Assembly (NCBI GenBank): GCA_038848005.1
Contig: JAWCNZ010000002.1
Coordinates: 74,914 to 138,913 of the forward strand
Direction of reading: 5' to 3'
Origin: JAWCNN01 sp038848005
GTDB lineage: Archaea > Thermoproteota > Bathyarchaeia > Bathyarchaeales > Bathycorpusculaceae
Length of the DNA stretch: 64,000 nt
Position numbers and translations under genes: made by a program. A model generated the notes under the pieces. It saw nothing but the letters and a program-made list of their open reading frames with translations, had not been told where the DNA came from and ran no database searches. Of this stretch, positions 17,011 to 25,103 are shown piece by piece; the first letter of the stretch is position 1; each line of letters opens with the position of its first letter.

Positions 17011-18461
17011 CGCCGCACGGTTTTAACCAGTTTCTTTTCGTGGTTGTAAATGTTAACTGTTAATGGCATCTGTCCAAAAGCGAAGTGGGTGGCGCATCCA
17101 AAACACGGGTCGTAAGCCCTAAAAGCCATCTCAACCATGTTAAGCAAGCCCTCATCAACTTTTCCGCCGTGAATTAGGCTTTTCGCCGCATCCCTCACGG
17201 ACATGCAAATAGCCGGATAATTATTGGTGGTGGCGACAATCAAATTCACATCTTTAACCAAAGCGTCTCCGTCTAAAACGTAATGATGAATTAAAGTGCC
17301 CCTTGCAGCCTCGACAACGCCTACGCCTTCGCTTGGCTCGTTTGGTTTTGCACGCACGTTTCCGCTTGTGATTTCAGGGTCTCTGCTCAACTCCAAAGCT
17401 TTTTCCGCTGCGTACTGCAACTCAACAAGCCTTGCCCAGTGAAAAGCCAAAGTGTTATGCACTGGTTTTCCGCCTAAGGTTTTATACATAAACTCATATT
17501 CCGCCTGCGCCAACGGCGTGGTTAGTCCCTCCGAAGCGTTAAGCCTAGCCAAAGGACCTACACGGTATATGCCGCTTTCAGAACCGTCGACAAAGCCTTT
17601 CCACCCAACCTTTTTCAGGTATGGCATTTTCGAGTAAGTCCAAGGTTCAACATGCTCGGCTACGTGGTCTAAATAATCCTTCGCTTCGAATTTGATGAAT
17701 TCTTCGCCGTTCGGTGCAACCACGCGGATTTTGCCGTCGTAAAAGTTCACTTTGTTGTGTTCGTCAACCAAACCCATATAATAAGTTTTAAGCGTGTAAC
17801 TTTGATTTTTAATTAAATCCACGTATTTGCTGTTGCCCAAAACAACTTCGTGAAACAGTTTAAGCGTGAACTGAGCGAAATTCACGGTGGATTCAGCCAT
17901 CCGTTCAATTTCAGCGCGTTTTTCTTCGCTTAACGGTTTGGACACGCCGCCGGGCAAACCGCAGACTGGATGTGTAGCCTTTCCACCTATAAGCTCAGTC
18001 ATCCTCTGTCCATAGGCTCTGTGTTTAATGACTTCTTTGCCTATGTCTATGCCAACCTTTTCAATAACGCCTAAAATGTTGCGTTTTTCAGGCGGAGCGT
18101 CTGGACCAACCACGAAGTCTGGACCGCCAAGATAATAAAAATGCAATGTGTGGTCGTAAATGATGTAGGCGGCATACATTAACTCCCGAAGTTTTTTAGC
18201 TGTGGACGGCGGTTCAACGTTGAACGCCATGTCCAAAGCCTTTGCAGAAGCAAAATGATGTGCAACTGGACAAACTCCACAGATTCTTGTGGTTAAAATC
18301 GGCATTAACTCGGCTTTTCTTCCAACACAAAACTTTTCGAAGCCCCTAAGCTCCGGAATCTTCAAATAGGCGTTTTCCACTTCGCCTTGCTCGTTAAGGA
18401 AGATGGAGATGCTGCCGTGCCCCTCAAGCCGTGTAATTGGGTCTATGAGGATCTCCCGCAT
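17007..18461 (-). CDS. mvhA: [NiFe] hydrogenase large subunit (MvhA-type, group 3)
   Basis: 484 residues. Ni ligands are Cys61 and Cys64 in TRICGVC and Cys453 and Cys456 in DPCFGCATH. A 25-residue extension after the final His is the expected cleavage product of the maturation protease encoded next. The MvhA-type sequence MREILIDPITRLEGHGSI places it in the methyl-viologen-reducing (MvhADG) group rather than F420-reducing FrhA. It oxidises H2 and passes electrons via MvhG and MvhD to HdrA. It is followed immediately upstream by mvhG with no gap. Confidence 0.95.
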   Translation of the reverse strand: MREILIDPITRLEGHGSISIFLNEQGEVENAYLKIPELRGFEKFCVGRKAELMPILTTRICGVCPVAHHFASAKALDMAFNVEPPSTAKKLRELMYAAYIIYDHTLHFYYLGGPDFVVGPDAPPEKRNILGVIEKVGIDIGKEVIKHRAYGQRMTELIGGKATHPVCGLPGGVSKPLSEEKRAEIERMAESTVNFAQFTLKLFHEVVLGNSKYVDLIKNQSYTLKTYYMGLVDEHNKVNFYDGKIRVVAPNGEEFIKFEAKDYLDHVAEHVEPWTYSKMPYLKKVGWKGFVDGSESGIYRVGPLARLNASEGLTTPLAQAEYEFMYKTLGGKPVHNTLAFHWARLVELQYAAEKALELSRDPEITSGNVRAKPNEPSEGVGVVEAARGTLIHHYVLDGDALVKDVNLIVATTNNYPAICMSVRDAAKSLIHGGKVDEGLLNMVEMAFRAYDPCFGCATHFAFGQMPLTVNIYNHEKKLVKTVRR

Positions 18462-19442
18462 TTACCTTAACACCTTCCTCCTAAGGATTGAAGCCGGCAA
18501 AGAATACATGTAAAAAGTTCCAACGGGATCTTTAATTTGGCTAATCAATTGTTCAACGTCTTCTTCGGAAAACTTTTCTTGTTCCTCTTCCAAGCCAAGT
18601 ATGGAAGCCAAAGCGCTTATCATGGCTGCGCCTTGCTCAGGCGCGTTGGGACACGGTCCACCACAGCCCGTGCAGGGCATATCCACAGTTAAACACTGCG
18701 CGCCGCATCCGCTTCGGGTTGCAGGTCCCATACAAATTATGCCTTGCTCCAACAGGCATTTTTCAGGTTCAGGCACTTTCTCGTAAACACGGTATATCCG
18801 CGAAATTTTCTTGTTCTCCTTTTTCCGTGGACATTCGTCGCACACTGACTTTAACGGGGCAAGCACTGAACCTTTAGGCGGCAACTCATTTTTGGCTATG
18901 GCTTCAAAAGCGTTTATTATAAGTTTGACTGGTGGTGGACAGCCCGGCAGGTAATAGTCCACGTTAACTGTTTGATTTAAAGTTTTAACAGCGTCGTAAA
19001 ATTCTGGAATTTTTAGTGTGCCCTCTTTAACTTTGGTTTCGGTTTGTGGAACAACGCCGTCTGGGTTTGTAACCGATTTGCCCTGCAAATAAACCGCCGT
19101 GAAAATTTCTTTGCGGCTGTGAAGGTTCGCCAAGCCGGGCACGCACCCCTCGTGAGCGCAAGAACCAAAAGCAACAAGCACTTTTGATTTTCGCCTCAAA
19201 AGTTCAGCAATATGCACTTGTTCACTGTTTCTTACGGAACCGTTGAAAAAGCAAAAGTCTATGTATTTGTCTGGCATAGCCTCAACATCTTTGTATTTGA
19301 TGTCCATCGCCGCAGGCCAGAAAACAATGTCTGCAAACTGCATTACATCCAATAATTTTTCGTTTGTGTCTAAAACTGCAATTTCGCAGCCGCCGCAGCT
19401 TGCAGCCCAATAAAACGCAAACTTCAGTTTTTTCTTTTCCAT
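18462..19442 (-). CDS. mvhG: [NiFe] hydrogenase small subunit (MvhG-type)
   Basis: 326 residues. The proximal cluster motif WAASCGGCEIAVLD is at the N-terminus, with further Cys in FGSCAHEGCVPG and LPGCPPPV. The second half has Cys pairs typical of three Fe-S clusters (SVCDECPRKK, CLLEQGIICMGPATRSGCGAQC, CTGCGGPCPNAP). No TAT signal, so cytosolic. It forms the electron wire from the Ni-Fe site to MvhD. It overlaps hdrB by one base. Confidence 0.95.
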   Translation of the reverse strand: MEKKKLKFAFYWAASCGGCEIAVLDTNEKLLDVMQFADIVFWPAAMDIKYKDVEAMPDKYIDFCFFNGSVRNSEQVHIAELLRRKSKVLVAFGSCAHEGCVPGLANLHSRKEIFTAVYLQGKSVTNPDGVVPQTETKVKEGTLKIPEFYDAVKTLNQTVNVDYYLPGCPPPVKLIINAFEAIAKNELPPKGSVLAPLKSVCDECPRKKENKKISRIYRVYEKVPEPEKCLLEQGIICMGPATRSGCGAQCLTVDMPCTGCGGPCPNAPEQGAAMISALASILGLEEEQEKFSEEDVEQLISQIKDPVGTFYMYSLPASILRRKVLR

Positions 19443-20335
19443 TAGCTTCCGCCTTTTTGTATTTGATTTAAAAGTTCAGCGGGTTTTACTCTAAGCTCGT
19501 TTAATCCAAGCTCTTCCGGCGGGAAACCCATCGCCAAACCTAACAGTTGCGGATAATGAAGCACCGGCACGCCGAATTTTTCGTTGAAGGTTCTTTCTAT
19601 GCGGGGCTGGTTCACGTCAAACATCATGTGACAGAACGGACACACCGTGACCAGCGCTTGGGCTTTCACGTCTCTTATATGCACAAGTTTTTCCCGTGCC
19701 ATCTGAAATGGAATTTCCTCGTTCACGCCGATTATTGGGTTGCCGCAGCACTCCGTCTCATCCATATAGTCTAAGCATTCAGCACCCGTCAGCCTAATCA
19801 GGTTTTTGAGCGTTGTGGGGTTTTCTGGGTTGTCGCCGTGGCCAACATACTTTGCTGGTCGAACAAGGTGGCAACCTGAATGTTGCGCCACACGAAGCCC
19901 AGTTAAAGGCTTTTTAACAGCGTCCTTAATTCTTTCGAAGCCCACGTCTTCCGCGAGCACGTGCACTAAATGTTTAACTTCTATTTTTCCAGTGAATTCC
20001 ATGCCTATGGCTTTCAGGTACCCATTAACTTTTTCCCGCAAATGTTTGTCTTCTTTTAAAAGTTTGTTTGTTTCGTTTAGGCTGCAGAAACATCCGTTGC
20101 ACAACGCTAAAATGTTTAAGCCTTGTTTCTCGGCTAAGCAGAGGTTCCGCGCAGCCAACGTCAACATTAAATCGTGGTTTATTGCGTCCATGGGATAACC
20201 GCAACAGCTAAACTCGGACAAGTCAACAAGCTCAACGCCGAGTTTATCCAAAACTTTTCTTGTGGAAATTTCGTAGCTTGAAAGCCTATAGGGGATGACG
20301 CAGCCCAAAAACACCAGATATTTTTGTGTTGCCAT
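19442..20335 (-). CDS. hdrB: heterodisulfide reductase subunit B
   Basis: 297 residues with two CCG-type domains: C-x-C of VFLGCVIPYR, FSCCGYPMD and LCNGC in the first, and HSGCHLV, ETECCGNPII and VCPFC in the second. These bind the noncubane [4Fe-4S] clusters at the disulfide-reducing site. In methanogens the substrate is CoM-S-S-CoB; no mcr genes are in this window, so the true thiol/disulfide partner is open. It overlaps hdrC and mvhG by one base each. Confidence 0.95.
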   Translation of the reverse strand: MATQKYLVFLGCVIPYRLSSYEISTRKVLDKLGVELVDLSEFSCCGYPMDAINHDLMLTLAARNLCLAEKQGLNILALCNGCFCSLNETNKLLKEDKHLREKVNGYLKAIGMEFTGKIEVKHLVHVLAEDVGFERIKDAVKKPLTGLRVAQHSGCHLVRPAKYVGHGDNPENPTTLKNLIRLTGAECLDYMDETECCGNPIIGVNEEIPFQMAREKLVHIRDVKAQALVTVCPFCHMMFDVNQPRIERTFNEKFGVPVLHYPQLLGLAMGFPPEELGLNELRVKPAELLNQIQKGGS

Positions 20336-20889
20336 CAGCCCTTCACCCTTTCAAAAGTTTTGGCGTTTTCAAAAATTTTCGCTGAACCAGTAACCTCGAA
20401 TATTTTTGCGATTTCAGCCATGTTTGGCTTCGGTAATGGTGGAAGCCCAAGCTCAACCCGTTTTTTGTGACGTGACTCCACGATTTCATATACATAACCG
20501 CCCTTCAGCAAGTTGGCGGCGAGTTCCTTGTAAACCAACGGCATAACACCTTTTTCCTTCACCGCCAAATTCCGCAAAACGCGCACGACGCCAGCGATTT
20601 CCAAGCCTTGTGGACAATGGTCAACGCATGTGAAACATGACGTGCAAAGCCAAAGAGCCTCGTTTGAAAGAAGCCGTTCCTTCAAGCCTAGCTGCACCAT
20701 CCTCGCTATTTTTCGGGGCTTGTAAAAATCGCTGAACCGTGATATTGGGCAGTCAGCCGTGCATGTTCCACATTGGAAACAAAGCATAATCTTTTCTGCG
20801 CCGTGCAACCGGCTCATTTCATACTTGAATTTTGGGTTTAATTCCTCAGCTTTTATTACGCTTGCAGTTTGCTCTTGTGTTTCACTCAT
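20335..20889 (-). CDS. hdrC: heterodisulfide reductase subunit C
   Basis: About 184 residues with two [4Fe-4S] motifs, CFQCGTCTADCP and CTSCFTCVDHCPQG, linking HdrA to HdrB. ATG at 20889 has GGAGG 9-13 bases upstream and overlaps the mvhD stop by 8 bases (ATGAGTGA), so it is preferred over the ATG at 20904. The C-terminal region (after about residue 120) is helical, as in HdrC. Confidence 0.95.
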   Translation of the reverse strand: MSETQEQTASVIKAEELNPKFKYEMSRLHGAEKIMLCFQCGTCTADCPISRFSDFYKPRKIARMVQLGLKERLLSNEALWLCTSCFTCVDHCPQGLEIAGVVRVLRNLAVKEKGVMPLVYKELAANLLKGGYVYEIVESRHKKRVELGLPPLPKPNMAEIAKIFEVTGSAKIFENAKTFERVKG

Positions 20890-21322
20890 TCTTTTTTCCT
20901 CCATTTTTAAGCGGGTTCGGTCCCAACTTTCTTATTTGTTCAACCATATCCCGCACAATAGCGGCGAAACGGTCTCCTTCGCTTGCGGAAACCCATTCCA
21001 GCCTTACACGTTCAGGTTCGATTCCCAATTCGCCCAACACTTTTTTCAAAAGGGTTATTCGCCTTAAAGCCTTGAAGTTTCCGCTTATGTAGTGGCAATC
21101 CGAAGGCAAGTGGCATCCAGCCACGAGGACGCCGTCTGCGCCGTCTTTTAAAGCTTCCAAAATGAACACTGGGTCGATTCTGCCGCTGCACATTACGCGT
21201 ATAACTCTTATGTTTGGTGGATATTGGATTCGGCTTACTCCAGCCAAATCCGCACCGGCGTAAGCGCACCAGTTGCAGAGAAAACCAATTATTTTCGGTT
21301 CAAAATCTGTTTTTGCAGTCAT
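20882..21322 (-). CDS. mvhD: MvhD, [2Fe-2S] electron-transfer subunit
   Basis: 146 residues. Conserved cysteines at 16 and 19 (FLCNWCAYAGADLAG), 45 (RVMCSGRID), 70 and 76 (AGCHLPSDCHY) match MvhD/FrhD-type delta subunits. It links MvhAG to HdrA. This is the compact form, in contrast with the longer homologue at 24342, so this operon encodes two MvhD proteins on either side of hdrA. Overlaps hdrA by 4 bases. Confidence 0.93.
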   Translation of the reverse strand: MTAKTDFEPKIIGFLCNWCAYAGADLAGVSRIQYPPNIRVIRVMCSGRIDPVFILEALKDGADGVLVAGCHLPSDCHYISGNFKALRRITLLKKVLGELGIEPERVRLEWVSASEGDRFAAIVRDMVEQIRKLGPNPLKNGGKKNE

Positions 21323-24300
21323 GCCGTTGCCTCCGACAATGCGGCTTTAACTTGGGCAAGGATTTCCTCAGTTGTGAAATGTCCAGTTACAATGGCTTTT
21401 GTTGGACAAGCTGAACCGCAAACGCCGCAGCCCTTACATAACGCTTCAATAACATGCGCTACGAATTTGCCGCCTTTTTCTTTCATTTCAATTGCACCGT
21501 AAGGGCATAGATATTCACAGATTCTGCATCCACTACATAAATCTTCATTCACGTTCGCCACTATTCCTTCCATTTCAAGCGTTGGTTTTGAAAGTATGGT
21601 TGCGGCTCTCGATGCTGCCGCACAAGCTTGCGCTATGCTCTCGTCAATGTATTTTGGCGAATGCGCCATTCCGCAGAGGAAAACGCCTTCAGTTGCAAAA
21701 TCCACTGGTCGAAGTTTCATATGGGCTTCCAAGAAGAAGCCGTCTTTTGTCAGGGGAACTTTGAGCATTTCGGCTATTCGCTTGTTGTCTGGGTTGGGAA
21801 TTGTGGCTGCACTTAAAACCACAAGTTCAGTTTCAATTTCAACAGTTTCGTTTAGGACTGGCTCATAAAAGCGCACCTTAAGTTTGCCATTTTCGTTTAA
21901 AACCGCTGGCTTCCGCTCATCCTCATAATTTATGAATGTTACACCCCTCGCTGAAGCTTCACGGTAATAATCCTCCTTAAACCCGTAAGTCCTAACATCC
22001 TTATACAACACATAAATTTCCGTTTCCGGGCTGATTTCCTTAATTTTCAATGCGTTTTTTATTGCTTGTCCGCAGCATATCCGTGCGCAGTTTGGGCGTT
22101 CCTCGTTTCTTGCGCCGACACACTGAATCATAACGACAGTTTTGGCGTTGAACTTTCCATTGGCTATTTCTTCTTCTAGTTCATGTTGGGTTTTCACTCT
22201 CGGGTCTAAGCCGTAAAGGTATTCTGTTGGTTTGTATTCCACTGCGCCCGTAGCCACCACAATCACGCCGTGTTCAACCTCTTTTTGGCTGTTGTCCTCC
22301 AGTTTTATGCGGGATTTGAAGTTGCCGACAAAACCGCTAACGTCGATGACTTCAGCTCCTAAGTAAACGTGTATTTTCGGGTTTCCCATAACGGTCTTTA
22401 CCAAAGCTTCAAGCCTTTCCTTCGGGTTGTCGCCTTCAAGCAAATAATGGATTTTGCGCAGGTTTCCGCCCAACTCCTTTTCTTTTTCAACAAGATAAAC
22501 CTCAAATCCCTGTTTTGCAATTTCTAAAGCGGCAGTCATGCCTGAAACGCCGCCGCCGATGATTAGTGCTGAAGGCGTAACCCTTATCAAAGGCTTTTTT
22601 AGTGGCTGTAAAAGCCTAGCTTTCGCCACAACTGAACGCACAAGGTCTTTGGCTTTTTCCGTTGCTTCTCGCGGCTGGTGCATATGTACCCAACTGCACT
22701 GGTCACGGATGTTCGCCATCTCAAACAAGTATGGATTTAAGCCAGCTTCTTGAACGGTTTCCCTAAACAAAGGCTCATGCGTGCGTGGCGTACACGAAGC
22801 CACAACAACACGGTTAAGCCTATACTGCTGAATCTTCTCTTTAATGAGTTTCTGCGTGTCCTGCGAACAAGTGTAAACGTTCGCTTCGGCGTAAACAACG
22901 TTTGGCAATTTTTTGGCGTATTCCACAACCTCTGCAACGTTTACGACGCCGCCTATGTTGATGCCGCAATGGCAAACGAAAACGCCGATGCGGGGCTCTT
23001 CGAGGCTAACGTCCCTTTCCGGCGGATAAGCCTTTTCAGCCACCAATTTTCCACGTTCAGAAGCAATTATGCCCATGGCTTTGGCGGCGGCGCCGCTTGC
23101 CTGCGCAACGCTTTCTGGAATGTCCTTTGGAGCGGAAAAGGCGCCGCAAACGAAAACGCCAGGCTTCGAAGTTTCGATAGGCGAGAAAACCCCTGTTTCG
23201 CAGAAACCGTATTTGTTAAGCTTTATTCCCAAGGCTTTTGCTAATTTTTCAACGTTTTTGGGCGGTTGCATCCCAGTTGACAAAACAACCATGTCGAACT
23301 CTTCTGTTTTTGGCGTTTCGTTCTCCACATAATGGACGAGTAGGTTGTTAGTTTTCGGGTTTTCGGTTATGCTGGCTACTCTTGACCTTACGAAGCGTAT
23401 GCCCCACTCTGTTTTAGCGCGGTTATAGTAGGCGTCAAACTCTTTTCCATAGGCGCGTATGTCCATGTAAAAGATTGTGCAGTCAAGTTTTGTAGGCGTG
23501 TGTTCTTTGGCTATTACAGCCTCTTTTATGGCGTACATGCAACACGCCGCTGAGCAATACGGGTTTCCAATTTGGATGTCCCGTGAGCCAACACATTGTA
23601 TGAAGGCTATTTTCTTTGGGATTTCGCCGTCTGATGGGCGTAGAACCAATCCGCCGTATGGTCCCGAAGCGCTTAATATGCGTTCAAACTCTATGCTTGT
23701 TACAACGTTTGGATAACGCCCATAACCGTATTCGCTTTTCAATTTAGCATCAAAAGTTTCGAATCCAGGCGCAAGAATTATTGAGCCAACTTTTAATGTG
23801 GCTTCGCTGTCCTGTTGGTCATAAGCCACCGCTTTTGCCTTGCAAACTTCGTAGCATGTTCCGCATCCTATGCATTTTTCACGGTCGATTTTGTATTTTA
23901 ATGGCACTGCTTGTGGATAGTCAATGTGTATGGCGCTTCTTTTGCTTAAACCCTCATTATAGGTGTCTATGGCTTCTATTGGGCATTTCTGTGCGCATAA
24001 GCCACATCCGTTGCATTTTTCTTCGATTATGTAACGACTGCGTTTTCGAAGTTTCACTTCGAAGTTGCCAGCTTCACCAGCCAAACCCAAAATTTCAGTG
24101 TTTGTTAAAATCGTAATGTTCGGATGCCTTCCAGTAGCTACTAGCTTAGGCGACAAAATACACATTGAACAGTCGTTTGTTGGAAAGGTCTTGTCAAGCT
24201 GAGCCATAACACCGCCAATACTTGCATTCTCATCAACCAAATAAACACGGAAGCTTGAATCAGCCAAATCCAAAGAAGCTTGTATTCCAGCAACTCCACC

Positions 24301-24339
24301 GCCAACCACCAAAACCGCGCCAACTTTTTCGCTTGCCAT
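21319..24339 (-). CDS. hdrA: HdrA, fused tandem type with two FAD domains
   Basis: 1006 residues, far longer than the roughly 650 of methanogen HdrA. Order: FAD domain 1 (VLVVGGGVAGIQAS at about 10) with the HdrA-specific FPTNDCSMCILSPK; two inserted [4Fe-4S] motifs (CNGCGLCAQKCP, CIGCGTCYEVC); then the HdrA N-terminal type domain VFVCHCGINIGG and SCTPRTHEPLF; FAD domain 2 (IIGGGVSGMTAALE at about 590); C-terminal ferredoxin motifs CSGCRICEYLCP and CKGCGVCGSACP. Flavin-based electron bifurcation is the family's role. Fused HdrA proteins are known in some anaerobes, so the fusion is not an assembly fault. Cysteine, not selenocysteine, at all visible sites. Confidence 0.94.
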   Translation of the reverse strand: MASEKVGAVLVVGGGVAGIQASLDLADSSFRVYLVDENASIGGVMAQLDKTFPTNDCSMCILSPKLVATGRHPNITILTNTEILGLAGEAGNFEVKLRKRSRYIIEEKCNGCGLCAQKCPIEAIDTYNEGLSKRSAIHIDYPQAVPLKYKIDREKCIGCGTCYEVCKAKAVAYDQQDSEATLKVGSIILAPGFETFDAKLKSEYGYGRYPNVVTSIEFERILSASGPYGGLVLRPSDGEIPKKIAFIQCVGSRDIQIGNPYCSAACCMYAIKEAVIAKEHTPTKLDCTIFYMDIRAYGKEFDAYYNRAKTEWGIRFVRSRVASITENPKTNNLLVHYVENETPKTEEFDMVVLSTGMQPPKNVEKLAKALGIKLNKYGFCETGVFSPIETSKPGVFVCGAFSAPKDIPESVAQASGAAAKAMGIIASERGKLVAEKAYPPERDVSLEEPRIGVFVCHCGINIGGVVNVAEVVEYAKKLPNVVYAEANVYTCSQDTQKLIKEKIQQYRLNRVVVASCTPRTHEPLFRETVQEAGLNPYLFEMANIRDQCSWVHMHQPREATEKAKDLVRSVVAKARLLQPLKKPLIRVTPSALIIGGGVSGMTAALEIAKQGFEVYLVEKEKELGGNLRKIHYLLEGDNPKERLEALVKTVMGNPKIHVYLGAEVIDVSGFVGNFKSRIKLEDNSQKEVEHGVIVVATGAVEYKPTEYLYGLDPRVKTQHELEEEIANGKFNAKTVVMIQCVGARNEERPNCARICCGQAIKNALKIKEISPETEIYVLYKDVRTYGFKEDYYREASARGVTFINYEDERKPAVLNENGKLKVRFYEPVLNETVEIETELVVLSAATIPNPDNKRIAEMLKVPLTKDGFFLEAHMKLRPVDFATEGVFLCGMAHSPKYIDESIAQACAAASRAATILSKPTLEMEGIVANVNEDLCSGCRICEYLCPYGAIEMKEKGGKFVAHVIEALCKGCGVCGSACPTKAIVTGHFTTEEILAQVKAALSEATA

Positions 24340-24341
24340 AG

Positions 24342-25103
24342 CTACTTAACCTCCAAAGCCCTATAAAGCGGAGTTGCCCCTTCCACGCGGTCAAGGGCTA
24401 TCATGTTTTTCCTTCGCATTTCCACGATTTGCCTAAGCACAACAGAAGGTTTCACGCCGAGGGTTTCCGCCAAATCCTTAACAGAAAATGGTTTAGCCTT
24501 GGTTAAAACGTGAATTTTATGGCGCATAAACTCTTCCCAAACAATTTCATCCAACAAAGCATCAAATTCTTCTTGCGAAATTTTTTCGCCGTAAACGTTC
24601 ACGCTTTCGGTTAACTCCTTCTCCCTTCCCAACAAAACCCTCAACCGAAAATCAGCCGCAGCGTTTTTAGCTGCCAAAATATTAACCCTAAACCTAAACT
24701 TCTGTGCATTCCCCTCGCTTTTTAATGGTGAAAACCCAAACTTTTTAATGCCGCTGGAAAACTCCTCTAGATATTCTACAAAAGATTTCTCATCAACAGG
24801 AGAAAACCATTTTAGTCTTATGCGTTCGGGTTCTAAACCAGCCAAAGCCAAAAGTTTCTTCAACATTTTCACGGCACGTTCAGCTTGGAGGTTTCCTTCA
24901 ACGAAATGGCAATCTGGCGGTTTGCAACCAACAAGCAAGACACCGTCAAACCCATTTTCAAAAGCCTCCAAAACGATAACTGGGTCAACACGTCCAAGAC
25001 ACATTACACGGATAACGTTCACGTCGGGAGGCACTAGCGTTTCGTCTTGGCAGAAAACCCAGTTACACATGAAACAAACAATTTTGGGGTTGACGGTCGC
25101 CAT
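24342..25103 (-). CDS. MvhD-like protein fused to a winged-helix domain
   Basis: 253 residues. Residues 1-128 are MvhD-like with Cys 10, 13, 18, 35 (RVMCLGRVD), 60 and 65 (GCKPPDCHF). Residues 135-200 are a charged linker domain I do not recognise. Residues 202-252 (PFSVKDLAETLGVKPSVVLRQIVEM, then NMIALDRV) look like a winged helix-turn-helix. Such a C-terminus could bind DNA or simply dock proteins. Next to hdrA (2 bases apart) and overlapping the GltD-like flavoprotein by one base, so it probably passes electrons from that flavoprotein to HdrA. Confidence 0.85.
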   Translation of the reverse strand: MATVNPKIVCFMCNWVFCQDETLVPPDVNVIRVMCLGRVDPVIVLEAFENGFDGVLLVGCKPPDCHFVEGNLQAERAVKMLKKLLALAGLEPERIRLKWFSPVDEKSFVEYLEEFSSGIKKFGFSPLKSEGNAQKFRFRVNILAAKNAAADFRLRVLLGREKELTESVNVYGEKISQEEFDALLDEIVWEEFMRHKIHVLTKAKPFSVKDLAETLGVKPSVVLRQIVEMRRKNMIALDRVEGATPLYRALEVK

